Positions 38,466 through 46,243 are shown, numbered from the stretch's first letter. The stretch is 64,000 nt of DNA from Myxococcota bacterium (GCA_023150895.1 JAKLJY010000007.1:47097-111096), one strand, 5' to 3'. The notes: generated by a model from the sequence alone, not told the origin. Numbers and translations: made by a program.

Positions 38466-40169
38466 CTACGACCCCAGGAACTTGTTGAGCCGCGCCGCGA
38501 TCAAGCTGCGCCGCTCCTGTAGGAATGTCTTGTAGGCATCGACCGCGAGAAGCGCGGTGTCGGTCGGGATGCACTGCGCCTCGAACACTCCAGGACCCGC
38601 CTTCTCCTGGATCCCGGGGAAGTACTGAGCGGGAGACTTGTCGCTGATCTGCCGGTTCGTCTTTCCACCGATGAAGCAGAGGTTGGCGATGTCGTTGGCT
38701 TCGCGACCCGTAAAGCTCGCCTTGAGGATCGCCTTCGGAAAGATGTGGTGGAACTGGAGCTTGTGTCGCGCTCCTGAGTGGTTGAGCGCGATCGCAACCT
38801 GCGAGCGCCAGTCCTTCGCGCCCGCCGCGCGGAACGTGAGGAACATGGTCTTGAAGACGGCGCTTCGCTGGTTCCGTCCCTCCAACTCCTCGGGCGCGAT
38901 GTCGAGGCGGCCGACCTGCTGCCGGAGTCGGTCCGTGAGGTCCTTCGGGCCGCCGCCGGAGCGAAGGGTCGCGAGATCCTGGTCGAGAATCGTCTCGCTC
39001 GACCCGCGCGAGTACCGCCCTTTCGCGTTCGCGACCAGGACCCAGTACCGGAGCCGCGCGGACTCCTCGGCGCTGAGTTCGTAGTCGCGCTTGTGTCCGA
39101 GGTACCCCAGAGCGATGAGCAGGAACGGCGACGACAACAGCGCCGGGCTTTCGATGCCGACGTTGCTCTTGACGAAGTTGAGCGCGAACTCCATCCCGTC
39201 GCAGCAGTCGGTCCATCCTTCCTGGAGCCGTTCGACCGAAAGGCCGCCCACCGTCGCGAACTTCGATTGGCCGGTGGCGAACGCGACCAAGTTCTTGAGG
39301 TGCACGCCGAGGTCGAGGTCAAATCCCGCCTTGGCACACTTCGTCTGAAACGCCTGGAATATCTTGAGTGAGTTCCGCCACTTCGCCGTGATCTGCGCGA
39401 GCGCCAAGTCAGAGCTGCGGAGCTTCGCCCCGAGGGAGTTGACGCGGACGAAGATCTCCGTCACCTCGTCGTACGAGAGGCCGCGCTCAAGCACGTCCAT
39501 CCTGTACGTGTACTTGCGGATGGCGCGCAACCGCGCGAGCCGCTGGGAGTAGCGCTCGTAGTTCGGGTCGTCGAATCCCGACACCCCGGCCTTCTTCAGG
39601 AAGATCGACGGGTTGTCGCTCTTGAAGACTTCGGAGACCTTCACCCAATGCGGGAGCTGCTCCAACTTCTTGTCGGCGACGACGAAGGTCATGCGGTTGA
39701 ATCGCTGCTGAAGCTCATCCTCGGTCGAGTCCGCTTCGTCCTCGCTCAACTCGTCGTCGTTGTCGTCCTCGTCGCTGTCGTCCTCATTCACTTCGGTGAC
39801 GACGGAAAGCGCCGCAGGATGGTCGAGGTTGAACAACAACTCGACGGCCCTCTTGCTGTCGCGAACCGTCACGGGTTCGCCCCGAATGACGGCGGACAAC
39901 GAGGTCAAGCGCTGTTGTCCGTCGAGCAGGAGGCGCGTGCTCTTGTACGGGTTCGCTTGCTGGCTGACGGCCATGTCTTGTAGCGGCACAGCCTCGTCGG
40001 TGTCCCACACGAGAATCGCCCCCGACGGGTAGCCACGGTAGAGCGAGTCAAGGAGGTCGCGGACCTGAGTCCGCTTCCAAACGTACCGTCGCTGCATCTC
40101 GGGCAAGCGCAACTCGCCACGCTCGATCATCCCGACGAGTTCCTCGACCGTTGCCTCTGCTTTCGCCAT
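38466..40169 (-). CDS. DUF262-HNH protein (GmrSD-like defence nuclease)
   Basis: The 567-residue protein has an N-terminal DUF262 (ParB/Srx-like) domain with LPEMQRRYVWKRTQ (about residues 21-34) and the DGQQR motif (about 83), and a C-terminal HNH nuclease of DUF1524 type with QFHHIFPKA (about 470) followed by conserved Asn (DIANLCFIGGKTN). This is the single-chain plan of GmrSD-type type IV restriction enzymes, which cut modified phage DNA. A very acidic insertion (about residues 128-155, mostly Asp/Glu) sits in the DUF262 part. It is transcribed against the replication genes and looks like defence cargo. Confidence 0.82.
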   Translation of the reverse strand: MAKAEATVEELVGMIERGELRLPEMQRRYVWKRTQVRDLLDSLYRGYPSGAILVWDTDEAVPLQDMAVSQQANPYKSTRLLLDGQQRLTSLSAVIRGEPVTVRDSKRAVELLFNLDHPAALSVVTEVNEDDSDEDDNDDELSEDEADSTEDELQQRFNRMTFVVADKKLEQLPHWVKVSEVFKSDNPSIFLKKAGVSGFDDPNYERYSQRLARLRAIRKYTYRMDVLERGLSYDEVTEIFVRVNSLGAKLRSSDLALAQITAKWRNSLKIFQAFQTKCAKAGFDLDLGVHLKNLVAFATGQSKFATVGGLSVERLQEGWTDCCDGMEFALNFVKSNVGIESPALLSSPFLLIALGYLGHKRDYELSAEESARLRYWVLVANAKGRYSRGSSETILDQDLATLRSGGGPKDLTDRLRQQVGRLDIAPEELEGRNQRSAVFKTMFLTFRAAGAKDWRSQVAIALNHSGARHKLQFHHIFPKAILKASFTGREANDIANLCFIGGKTNRQISDKSPAQYFPGIQEKAGPGVFEAQCIPTDTALLAVDAYKTFLQERRSLIAARLNKFLGS

Positions 40170-40603
40170 CGGCGCAGTGTTCCTGCCCGCCGAGCCGACA
40201 TCCAGAGGATCGCACGCATCAGGCCGCCCACTCCGCGCCGGACAGCCGCGTTCCCGAAGCGGGCCACGCCGCCCAGTCCGGGGTCCCAGACCGCTCCGGG
40301 CCTCCCGCTGGCCGCCTGCCGCTATCCCCGGCCGGGATGGCCTCGGGGCCCCCCGGCCGCAGGCGCGCCGCCCGAGCCACGGTAGAGCACCTACGACGTT
40401 GCATTACGGTAGACCGTCCGGGGCGGGACCGTCCGCGCGCCTTCCCGGGCCGCGTCCGCCCCGCGCGAGCCCCAGCCCGGCCAGGAGTTCCGATGCCGCG
40501 CCGCCGGATCCGAACTCCTAGGGGCTGGGAGACGGCAGGATCGGGGCCGCCGCCCTACCCCACACTGGGGTACACCGCAACAGCCTTCACACTGGGCCCC
40601 CTC
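40170..40603. other. Divergent promoter region between the DUF262-HNH gene and the controller HTH
   Basis: No gene is supported in these 434 bp. Promoters of both flanking operons should lie here. The only clear element is the 17-bp palindrome described at 40556-40572. Confidence 0.5.
40556..40572. promoter_or_regulatory. Operator-like palindrome upstream of the controller gene
   Basis: TACCCCA-CAC-TGGGGTA has perfect 7-bp arms around a 3-bp centre and ends 31 bp before the ATG at 40604. A related imperfect pair (GGGCCCC...GGGG) lies between it and the start codon. Controller proteins of restriction-modification systems bind paired palindromes of this size to time the endonuclease, so this is a good autoregulation candidate. 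Confidence 0.6.
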
Positions 40604-40843
40604 ATGGGGTCCTCCAAGTCTCTTCAAGCCCGGCGTTACCGGGCGTTCCTCGACCGCCTCCGTCGGGCGCGCGCCGAGTCCGGCCTGACGCAGGTCGAAC
40701 TGGCGCGGGCCGTGCGTCGTCCGCAGACCTGGGTCTCGAAGTGCGAGCTGGGCGAGCGTCGTGTGGACTTCGTGGAGTTGGAGGACTGGGCCGCCGCCTG
40801 CGGGAAGCCGCTGGGTTACTTCTCAACCCGATCCCTGCCCTGA
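40604..40843 (+). CDS. XRE-family HTH regulator, probable restriction-modification controller protein
   Basis: The 79-residue protein is one XRE domain: RRARAESGLTQVELARAVRRPQTWVSKCELGERRVDFVELEDWAAACG. Size, single-domain form and position directly upstream of a restriction gene fit controller (C) proteins. The 17-bp palindrome at 40556-40572 would be its operator. It lies 31 bp before the endonuclease gene, with a shared promoter likely. Confidence 0.75.
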   Translation: MGSSKSLQARRYRAFLDRLRRARAESGLTQVELARAVRRPQTWVSKCELGERRVDFVELEDWAAACGKPLGYFSTRSLP

Positions 40844-40874
40844 TGCGCGCGGCCACTTTGAAGGAGGTGAGTTG

Positions 40875-42221
40875 ATGGCTCGGAAGCGGACGGGAGAGGG
40901 CGGAAACTCATCGAAGGATCCGCGAAACAACCTGCGCGCTCAGCAGGAGTTTCGCGATCGGCAGGGCAAAGCCACGAAACGCTGCACGGGGTTTTTGCAC
41001 CACGATGGGCCGGAGATCCCCATTACGCACTTCAGGCAACAGAAGTCGAATAGCAGTACCGGCCTTCAGTCGCGCTGCGATCTCTGTAATCGCCTCTACT
41101 TCAGCGTTATCCAGAAGCCCACCAAGAAGATCGCCGCTGTCGCCATCTGGGCGGAACTCACCGGGATACTCGCCTGGCGGTCGAGCTGCCCGCCTTCCCT
41201 CGTAAGTGGCATAGAAGAGTGCTTGCGTTACTGGCGAACGAGTGACTGCCCGGTCGAGGGATGCCGGTATCCGCATGATCACGCAAGTTTCCGATTCGCA
41301 GCAAGGGCGCTCACGGATGCGTGGCGTGATCGCGACAAGGAACCTAGAACGGCGATTGTGATTGACCGCCGTTCTGGCGAAGCCTTCGCCGCACCACAGT
41401 TCATGGCCGACCTCCAGTCGTGGGCGGGCACCGAAGGAAAGCTCTGGTCCCTAATAGACGTAGAAGAGGTATGGGAATGGTGGTGTGCCATGTTTCCAGA
41501 GGACACCGCAACATGCTCCGCCGAGCGAAGCGCGGTTCAACAGGGGAAGATGGATCCGCCTGTTCCGGAACATCCACTAACCGATTTCTGCTGGGGATCC
41601 GGAAACGTCCTGGAGACGACACAAGGGCACAGTGTTCCCGGCTTCAACCAGGTCCGAGCCGCAGTTAGGGAGCTTCCACGGAGCAGTGGTGTTAGTGGCC
41701 GGGTGTACGGCTACCTCTGCGAAGGCGATCATCTCGCCATGCGGCAGTTTAGCGAGCAATGCAAGGCAGGTGGCATGTCTCTTGGGCACGCGCCTGCGCC
41801 GCTTCGCTGGTTGGGCAAGAACGACCCGATCAATGGCCAGTCGCAGGAACTCAAAAAGAACATCGAGCTGTCGGATTCGCTGGCCGACTTGCATTCGGTG
41901 GCTATCAAGGACCCTGTTACCGCAGGAACACATGTGTCATGGCAGGTGCGCGAACTTGTTGTCGCACTTGGCCGTGAACGGGTGACCTGCGAGGAGTTCA
42001 CTCAGCGAGTTCAGGCGCACGTAGAGGAGTACTTGGACGGCCTGGAGGCAGCGGCCCGCAGAGGAGATTGCCGTGCGATTCGGCGCGACCTTGAACGGGC
42101 CGATCCGGGCCAGCCCGAGGTCGTGTATGCGTATCGGCAGGAAAAGGTGGTCAAGTGGCTGATGTCGAGACCACAGGCCCTGCGACGCACTAGAAGAGGG
42201 AACCCGCCTTCGCCTGCGTGA
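40875..42221 (+). CDS. Probable type II restriction endonuclease
   Basis: ATG 40875 sits 4 nt after a perfect AAGGAGGTGA. The 448-residue protein has a Cys pair in RCDLCNRLYF (about residue 75), a CPVEGC group and a segment SLGHAPAPLRWLG...NGQ (about 305) that resembles an HNH/beta-beta-alpha-metal site, as in the Alw26I/Eco31I group; this is tentative. The strongest evidence is context: a controller HTH directly upstream and a convergent methyltransferase that overlaps its last 32 bp. Codon use is less GC-biased than neighbouring genes, suggesting recent transfer. Confidence 0.62.
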   Translation: MARKRTGEGGNSSKDPRNNLRAQQEFRDRQGKATKRCTGFLHHDGPEIPITHFRQQKSNSSTGLQSRCDLCNRLYFSVIQKPTKKIAAVAIWAELTGILAWRSSCPPSLVSGIEECLRYWRTSDCPVEGCRYPHDHASFRFAARALTDAWRDRDKEPRTAIVIDRRSGEAFAAPQFMADLQSWAGTEGKLWSLIDVEEVWEWWCAMFPEDTATCSAERSAVQQGKMDPPVPEHPLTDFCWGSGNVLETTQGHSVPGFNQVRAAVRELPRSSGVSGRVYGYLCEGDHLAMRQFSEQCKAGGMSLGHAPAPLRWLGKNDPINGQSQELKKNIELSDSLADLHSVAIKDPVTAGTHVSWQVRELVVALGRERVTCEEFTQRVQAHVEEYLDGLEAAARRGDCRAIRRDLERADPGQPEVVYAYRQEKVVKWLMSRPQALRRTRRGNPPSPA

Positions 42222-43245
42222 TGGCGCCGAGGCGATCGGTCGTAATTTCAACGGCGGCCGCACTTATGTCGGTTCCTAGCACTCTCCTTCCGAGCTGCTT
42301 CGCGGAGACGAGCGTAGTTCCTGAGCCGCAGAATGGATCGTACACGAGATCGCCTGGTTTTGACGATAGCTCAACAATGCGTGAGAGGAGCTTCTCCGGT
42401 TTCTGCGTCGGGTACTTCCGGCGATCCACTTCCGTCCTCGTGATATTGTAGATGTCGGTCCAGATGTTCTGGAGTGCGGCCCCCTTTGCCTCGTGGAGGT
42501 AAACCTTCTTGTATGCGCGATTCTTGCCCCAGTGCACGCGCCCTTCCTTGTCGTATGCCTCTAGCGTCTCTCGACGAAGTCTCCAGCCGTGTGGCGGCGT
42601 CACCCCGTTGTATTCGTAATGATGCCCTTTTCGAGAGCGCTCCTGGATGATTGGCGCAAGTGCGTACTGGCCTCGTTCGTCGGAGTTGGAAAAGCAATTC
42701 GACAGATAGACTTCGTCGTGCGGCGTGTGCAGCAGGTTGAAGGTGAAGTCGTCGCTCGCCGTGTAGTAGTAGATGAAGTCGGAGATGTTGCCCAACGCTC
42801 GGGTCAGGTTGTTGTGCGGGTGCGACCTCTGCCACGTGATAGTAGAGCGCCAGTGTTTCAGGCCGAAAATATTGTCGAGGAGCATCCGGACATAGGGACC
42901 TTCTCGCTGGCCAATGTGAAGAAACAGAGAGCCCCGTTCGGACATCCGCTTGCGAATCATTGCAAGCCGTGGATAGAGGAATGACAGGTAGCGAACGAGC
43001 GAGTCTCCACCAGTGCTTGCCGCGATCTTCTCGCAGTACGACTCGATTTGCTGATGCTCCCAGTCGCCTTGGAAACTCACGCGGGATGACGCGGCTTCAA
43101 GGGAGAACTGTCGTTCGAGAAAGTAGGGCGGGTCAAGATAGACGAGGTCGAGTGCGGGACCGTCGTAGCGTGCCAAAAAGGACAGGCAGTCTTCGTTGAA
43201 GACCTCGCCGCCCAAGTGCTTGTTGTCTTGGTTGGGGTGTGTCAT
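42190..43245 (-). CDS. Site-specific DNA methyltransferase (beta class, N6-adenine or N4-cytosine)
   Basis: The 351-residue protein shows DPPY (motif IV, about residue 37) before FCGSGT (motif I, about 312), the beta-class order with the target-recognition domain between. The KYPTQKPEKLL segment is typical of this class. It is convergent with, and overlaps, the endonuclease gene, and it starts 3 bp after the stop of the small gene at 43249-43728, so those two are co-transcribed. It should protect the host from the adjacent nuclease. Confidence 0.92.
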   Translation of the reverse strand: MTHPNQDNKHLGGEVFNEDCLSFLARYDGPALDLVYLDPPYFLERQFSLEAASSRVSFQGDWEHQQIESYCEKIAASTGGDSLVRYLSFLYPRLAMIRKRMSERGSLFLHIGQREGPYVRMLLDNIFGLKHWRSTITWQRSHPHNNLTRALGNISDFIYYYTASDDFTFNLLHTPHDEVYLSNCFSNSDERGQYALAPIIQERSRKGHHYEYNGVTPPHGWRLRRETLEAYDKEGRVHWGKNRAYKKVYLHEAKGAALQNIWTDIYNITRTEVDRRKYPTQKPEKLLSRIVELSSKPGDLVYDPFCGSGTTLVSAKQLGRRVLGTDISAAAVEITTDRLGAITQAKAGSLF

Positions 43246-43248
43246 TGC

Positions 43249-43728
43249 CTATCTGCTCGCGGACTCATATACCGTGAAAAGCGAAGTGCTGCACCGACCT
43301 ATGGACTCGACGAGCCGCTTGCCGCTACTTTCGATAGTCAGGTGCTCCAGTCGGCTCGCGGATAGCTCTTCCACAGCCAGAAACAGGACCGTGGGTTGGA
43401 TCATCATGCGGGAGTAGTAGGCGGGCCTTGGGGCCTGCTTCCACGCTAACCCGTCTTCTGGGAACAGGACTCCGCCTAGTTTGGACCTGAAAACGTCGAA
43501 CCCACCGTCCTCCCGCCGACAGACAACGTAGATGCGAGTGGTCTGCTGGCCCTGGATTTGCCGCCTGAGCGCTTCGGCGCGATCAGCTGCCGGAGGCCGC
43601 CCATGCTTCGCGATCGCAACCGATCCGTGTTCGCCCACGACGCGGTTGTGCTCCGCGATGATGTCCAGGGGTCGTCCGTCCACCTGCTGGAAGCGGGGGA
43701 TCCGAAGCACCATGTGAAGGACGACCAT
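43249..43728 (-). CDS. Hypothetical protein coupled to the methyltransferase
   Basis: The 159-residue product (ATG 43728, or 43713) has a segment DIIAEHNRVVGEHGSVAIAKHGRPP and a beta-rich middle (TTRIYVVCRREDGGFDVFRSKLGGVLF). Its last codon is 3 bp from the methyltransferase start. I do not recognise the family; a modification-reading or specificity role within the restriction system is possible from context alone. Confidence 0.6.
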   Translation of the reverse strand: MVVLHMVLRIPRFQQVDGRPLDIIAEHNRVVGEHGSVAIAKHGRPPAADRAEALRRQIQGQQTTRIYVVCRREDGGFDVFRSKLGGVLFPEDGLAWKQAPRPAYYSRMMIQPTVLFLAVEELSASRLEHLTIESSGKRLVESIGRCSTSLFTVYESASR

Positions 43729-43827
43729 CCGTGGGAGGATACGTTCCGGAGCCCATCCGGGGGAAGGGCGGGGAGCGCAAGTTCCGTCGTGCTCGACCGT
43801 TACGTGGCAGCGCCGGGGTAGCGGTGG

Positions 43828-43904
43828 TGGTGCGCCCGGCGGGATTTGAACCTGCGACCTGTCGGTTAGGAACCGACTGCTCTATCCAACTGAGCTACGG
43901 GCGC
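43828..43904 (-). tRNA. Complete tRNA-Arg(CCU) carried inside the 16.9 kb element
   Basis: The 77-nt cloverleaf has acceptor GCGCCCG/CGGGCGC, D stem GCTC/GAGC, anticodon stem GTCGG/CCGAC around loop TTCCTAA (anticodon CCU), T loop TTCAAAT and an encoded CCA. The T stem has one A-C mismatch (third pair). It shares the anticodon loop with both broken copies but its anticodon stem differs, so it is an independent gene. It probably replaces the tRNA that the element destroyed, and it retains the TTCCTAA target for further insertions. Confidence 0.95.
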
Positions 43905-43990
43905 GCCCAGACCCCTAGGGTATCGGCCGCCACGGGGCGGGCCCACCCCCGGACCTCGGAAGCTCCTGCCACTGGCCCGGCTCCCAGGAG

Positions 43991-44554
43991 CTACCAGGCC
44001 ACGGTGACGCCGAGCGTGCCAAGGTGTGCCATGATCGCCGCGTCGGTCTGTCTGCCGAGGCTCCGCACGAAGTCGGGGAGGGACGAGCCGTACTTGTTGC
44101 GGATGTTGGGTCGCGGGTTCACGCCATGGGCGATCTTGTGGCGGTACCCGAGCATCTCGTCGAGGCGAGCCCGAGCTTGGTCAGGCGTGCAGTTCTTCCA
44201 GGCCCATGCGTCGGTGACGTTCTCCAGCCCGAGAGAGTCACGCACGAGTTGCTTCACGTTCTGCGCGTTGGGGGTGTTGAACCTACCGATGTCCGAGAGC
44301 ACGGACGCCTTCAGCGCGGCCCACGGTCCGACGGGCGGTGCCGGAGGCTTCATCGCCTCGACACTCTCCTTGATGACCTCTTCGACGTAAGCCTCCCAGG
44401 CAGAGACGCAGAGGACGAGCGTGGCCCTGTTCAGCGCACCGAGCCCCCACTGACGGCCGGGCTTCTTGGTGCGCAGCTTCTCGTGGGCGGCCAGAACCTC
44501 CTCGGGATCGGCGAGAAGGACCGTCAAGTAGTTGTTGAACGCGGCGGAAGGCAT
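43991..44554 (-). CDS. RiboL-PSP-HEPN-type protein (putative RNase)
   Basis: The 187-residue helical protein has the HEPN active-site pattern Rx4H in GYRHKIAHGVNPRP (about residues 135-148) and an upstream helix ALNRATLVLCVSAWEAYVEEV typical of this family. HEPN proteins are metal-free RNases common in defence and toxin systems. No obvious antitoxin is adjacent. A 17-base G tract (minus strand) lies 38 bp upstream of its ATG and could make expression phase-variable. Confidence 0.75.
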   Translation of the reverse strand: MPSAAFNNYLTVLLADPEEVLAAHEKLRTKKPGRQWGLGALNRATLVLCVSAWEAYVEEVIKESVEAMKPPAPPVGPWAALKASVLSDIGRFNTPNAQNVKQLVRDSLGLENVTDAWAWKNCTPDQARARLDEMLGYRHKIAHGVNPRPNIRNKYGSSLPDFVRSLGRQTDAAIMAHLGTLGVTVAW

Positions 44555-44592
44555 GGCTCGGCCCCGGAAGGCAGTCTACCGAGCCGGGGCAG

Positions 44593-44609
44593 CCCCCCCC
44601 CCCCCCCCC
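44593..44609. repeat. Poly-C tract of 17 bases upstream of the HEPN gene
   Basis: Seventeen consecutive C on the plus strand (G on the HEPN coding strand) lie between the HEPN start codon and the attachment site. Homopolymers of this length slip during replication. Its true length may also be affected by sequencing error. Confidence 0.9.
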
Positions 44610-44720
44610 AAAGCTCCCGACGACCGAGCCGCCGCAACGCCTTCCGATACCCTTCCGCGCCGAACCACCGACGACGTAACCGGCCACTCAACCCACGACT
44701 TCCGTGCGTAGAGCCGCTCC

Positions 44721-44765
44721 TTCCTAAAGACCAGGTCGCAGGTTCGAGCCCTGCCGGGGGTACCA
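44721..44765 (+). pseudogene. 3' half of the split tRNA-Arg(CCU); right attachment site
   Basis: The sequence starts with the anticodon loop TTCCTAA and continues with AGACC, the variable loop AGGTC, T arm GCAGG/CCTGC with loop TTCGAGC, acceptor CGGGGGT, discriminator A and CCA. Joined to 27773-27812 it gives a perfect 78-nt tRNA-Arg(CCU). The preceding bases (GAGCCGCTCC) are not the matching 5' half. It lies 44 bp before the integrase gene at 44810. Confidence 0.93.
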
Positions 44766-44809
44766 CCTCCGCGGTGTTGGCCTTGCCGAACCCGAGGGAG
44801 ACCTGAGCC

Positions 44810-46145
44810 ATGGCCAGCGTCTTCAGGAGGAACGGCACGGGGCCCTGGCTGGTGGAGTACTTCGACCAGCACGGACGGCGGCGGCAGAAGTCGAGCCGGA
44901 CGACCGACAAGCGCACCGCCGAGCGCATCGCGCAGAAGCTCGAGGCGGACGTCGCCCTGCGCCGCGAGGGCGTCGTCGACGCGAGGCAGGACCGCTTCAC
45001 CGAGGAGGGAAAGAAGCCGCTCGCGCAGCACATGCGCGAGTACATCCAGCACTGCCGGAGCCGCGGCCTGGCCCCGATGGGGATCGTCGACAAGGAGCGC
45101 CACCTCAACTGGATCATGGAGGAGACGGGCGCCTCGCGCCTCGCCGACCTCCGCCTCGAGACCGTCGAGCGCGCGCTTGCGTCGTTCCGCGAGCTCGGCC
45201 GGTCACCGAGAACCGTCAACACGCGCCGCGAAACGCTGCGGGCGTTCGGGAACTGGTGCAGGAAGACGGGCCGGGTCGAGAATCACCCGCTCGAGTTCCT
45301 CCCGAAGCTCGACGAGTCGCGCGACCGTCGGAGGATCCGTCGGCCGCTGACCGATCAGGAGCTCGAGCGACTGCTTGCGGTCGCGGCCGAGCGCGGGCGG
45401 CGCGGTTGGTATCTCACGGCGGTGCTCGCGGGGCTGCGGCGTTCCGAGCTCACGAAGCTCACGTGGAGCTCGGTCGATCTCGAAGCGGGCCTGCTCACGA
45501 TCCGCGATGGCAAGGCGAAGCGCGAGGACGTCGTGCCGCTCCACCCGGAGCTGCTCGCCGAGCTCAAGGCCGGTCGGCCCTCGGACGCCAAGCCGACCGA
45601 TCGTGTGTTCCCGACCGCGGTCACGAACCTCACCCGCCAACACGACTTCGAGCGCGCAGGCATCGCGGACGTCGACGACCAGGGCCGCGTCGCGGACCTC
45701 CACGGGCTGCGGGCCACACTGGGCACTCGCCTCGCGCGTGCCGGCATCGCACCGCAGATCGCGCAGCGCATCATGCGACACGCGGACTACCGCACGACGC
45801 TGAAGCACTACACGATGCTCTCGCACGCCGACACGACGGCGGCGATGCAGCTCCTCCCCGGTGGTCGGCGAGACTCAGCACCGAGGGCACCGGTCTCCAC
45901 CACTGGTACTGAGTCACCGGTTTCCGGCGGCGGAAAAACCGGCCCTCAGCAGATTCCTCAGCAGTCGGAGCACGTTCCAGCGCGTGGCGAAGCGACGGCG
46001 TGCGACGACGGGTCCGACCTCGATGGCGACGACCCCCGTCGCAACCCTGGTGCGCTCACCGAGTTGCGCGAGCCGGTGCGACCGAGTGCGAGACTGTGCA
46101 GTGTCCGCGGCGCGCGCCGAAAACACGACAGGTTCAGCTTAGGAA
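44810..46145 (+). CDS. Tyrosine integrase of an outer island; reading frame lacks a stop and crosses the attachment core
   Basis: ATG 44810 begins a protein with an N-terminal arm domain (GPWLVEYFDQHGRRRQKSS), a SAM-like core domain and the catalytic residues Arg (AGLRRSELTKL), HGLR, His (MRHADYRTT) and Tyr (KHYTML) by about residue 345. A low-complexity tail follows. The frame then passes through the core at 46139-46145 and the antisense half tRNA and continues without a stop into the VOC gene, ending at 46624 (604 residues). The normal stop was probably supplied by the other att half in the circular element. The catalytic part looks intact. Confidence 0.88.
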
Positions 46146-46177
46146 ACCGCCGCTCTATCCTGCTGAGCTACGGGCGC
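46139..46177 (-). pseudogene. Orphan 5' half of a second tRNA-Arg(CCU); attachment site of the outer island
   Basis: Read on the minus strand: GCGCCCG, TA, D arm GCTC-AGCAGGATA-GAGC, G, GCGGT, then the anticodon loop TTCCTAA, after which homology stops (GCTGAACC follows). Its expected 3' half (beginning ACCGC) is not found in the window. Acceptor and D arm are nearly those of the intact tRNA at 43828-43904. The element that broke it lies to the left and includes the integrase at 44810. Confidence 0.9.
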
Positions 46178-46243
46178 GCGAGGCGGCAGTTTATCCGGAT
46201 CGAGACTCGGCGCCCACAGCGTCCGCAGCTCGGAGGTCAGCAC

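Larger units (their letters stand above)
27813..44727. mobile_element. 16.9 kb integrative element, phage-satellite (PICI/P4-like) plan with a defence block
   Basis: The element is bounded by the 7-bp direct repeat TTCCTAA at 27806-27812 and 44721-44727, which is the anticodon loop of the split tRNA. Contents in order: P4-type integrase, small gene, excisionase-like HTH, PrimPol-SF3 replicase, iteron cluster, TerS-like gene, five small genes, sigma factor, small gene, base-hypermodification-type gene, DUF262-HNH protein, controller HTH, restriction endonuclease, methyltransferase, small gene, complete tRNA-Arg(CCU), HEPN gene. There are no capsid, portal, large-terminase or tail genes. This is the size and plan of a phage satellite or a replicating integrative element, not a prophage. 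Confidence 0.88.

Noticed and set aside
44690..44720. Degenerate 5' half of a tRNA directly before attR
   Set aside because: Only TAGAGC resembles a D-arm end; the acceptor and D stem are absent, so this is not a regenerated tRNA.
27813..44727. Complete prophage
   Set aside because: No capsid, portal, protease, large terminase, tail or lysis gene can be recognised; the plan fits a satellite better.
46139..46177. Functional tRNA on the minus strand
   Set aside because: Only the 5' half and anticodon loop are present; the following bases do not pair with the anticodon stem.
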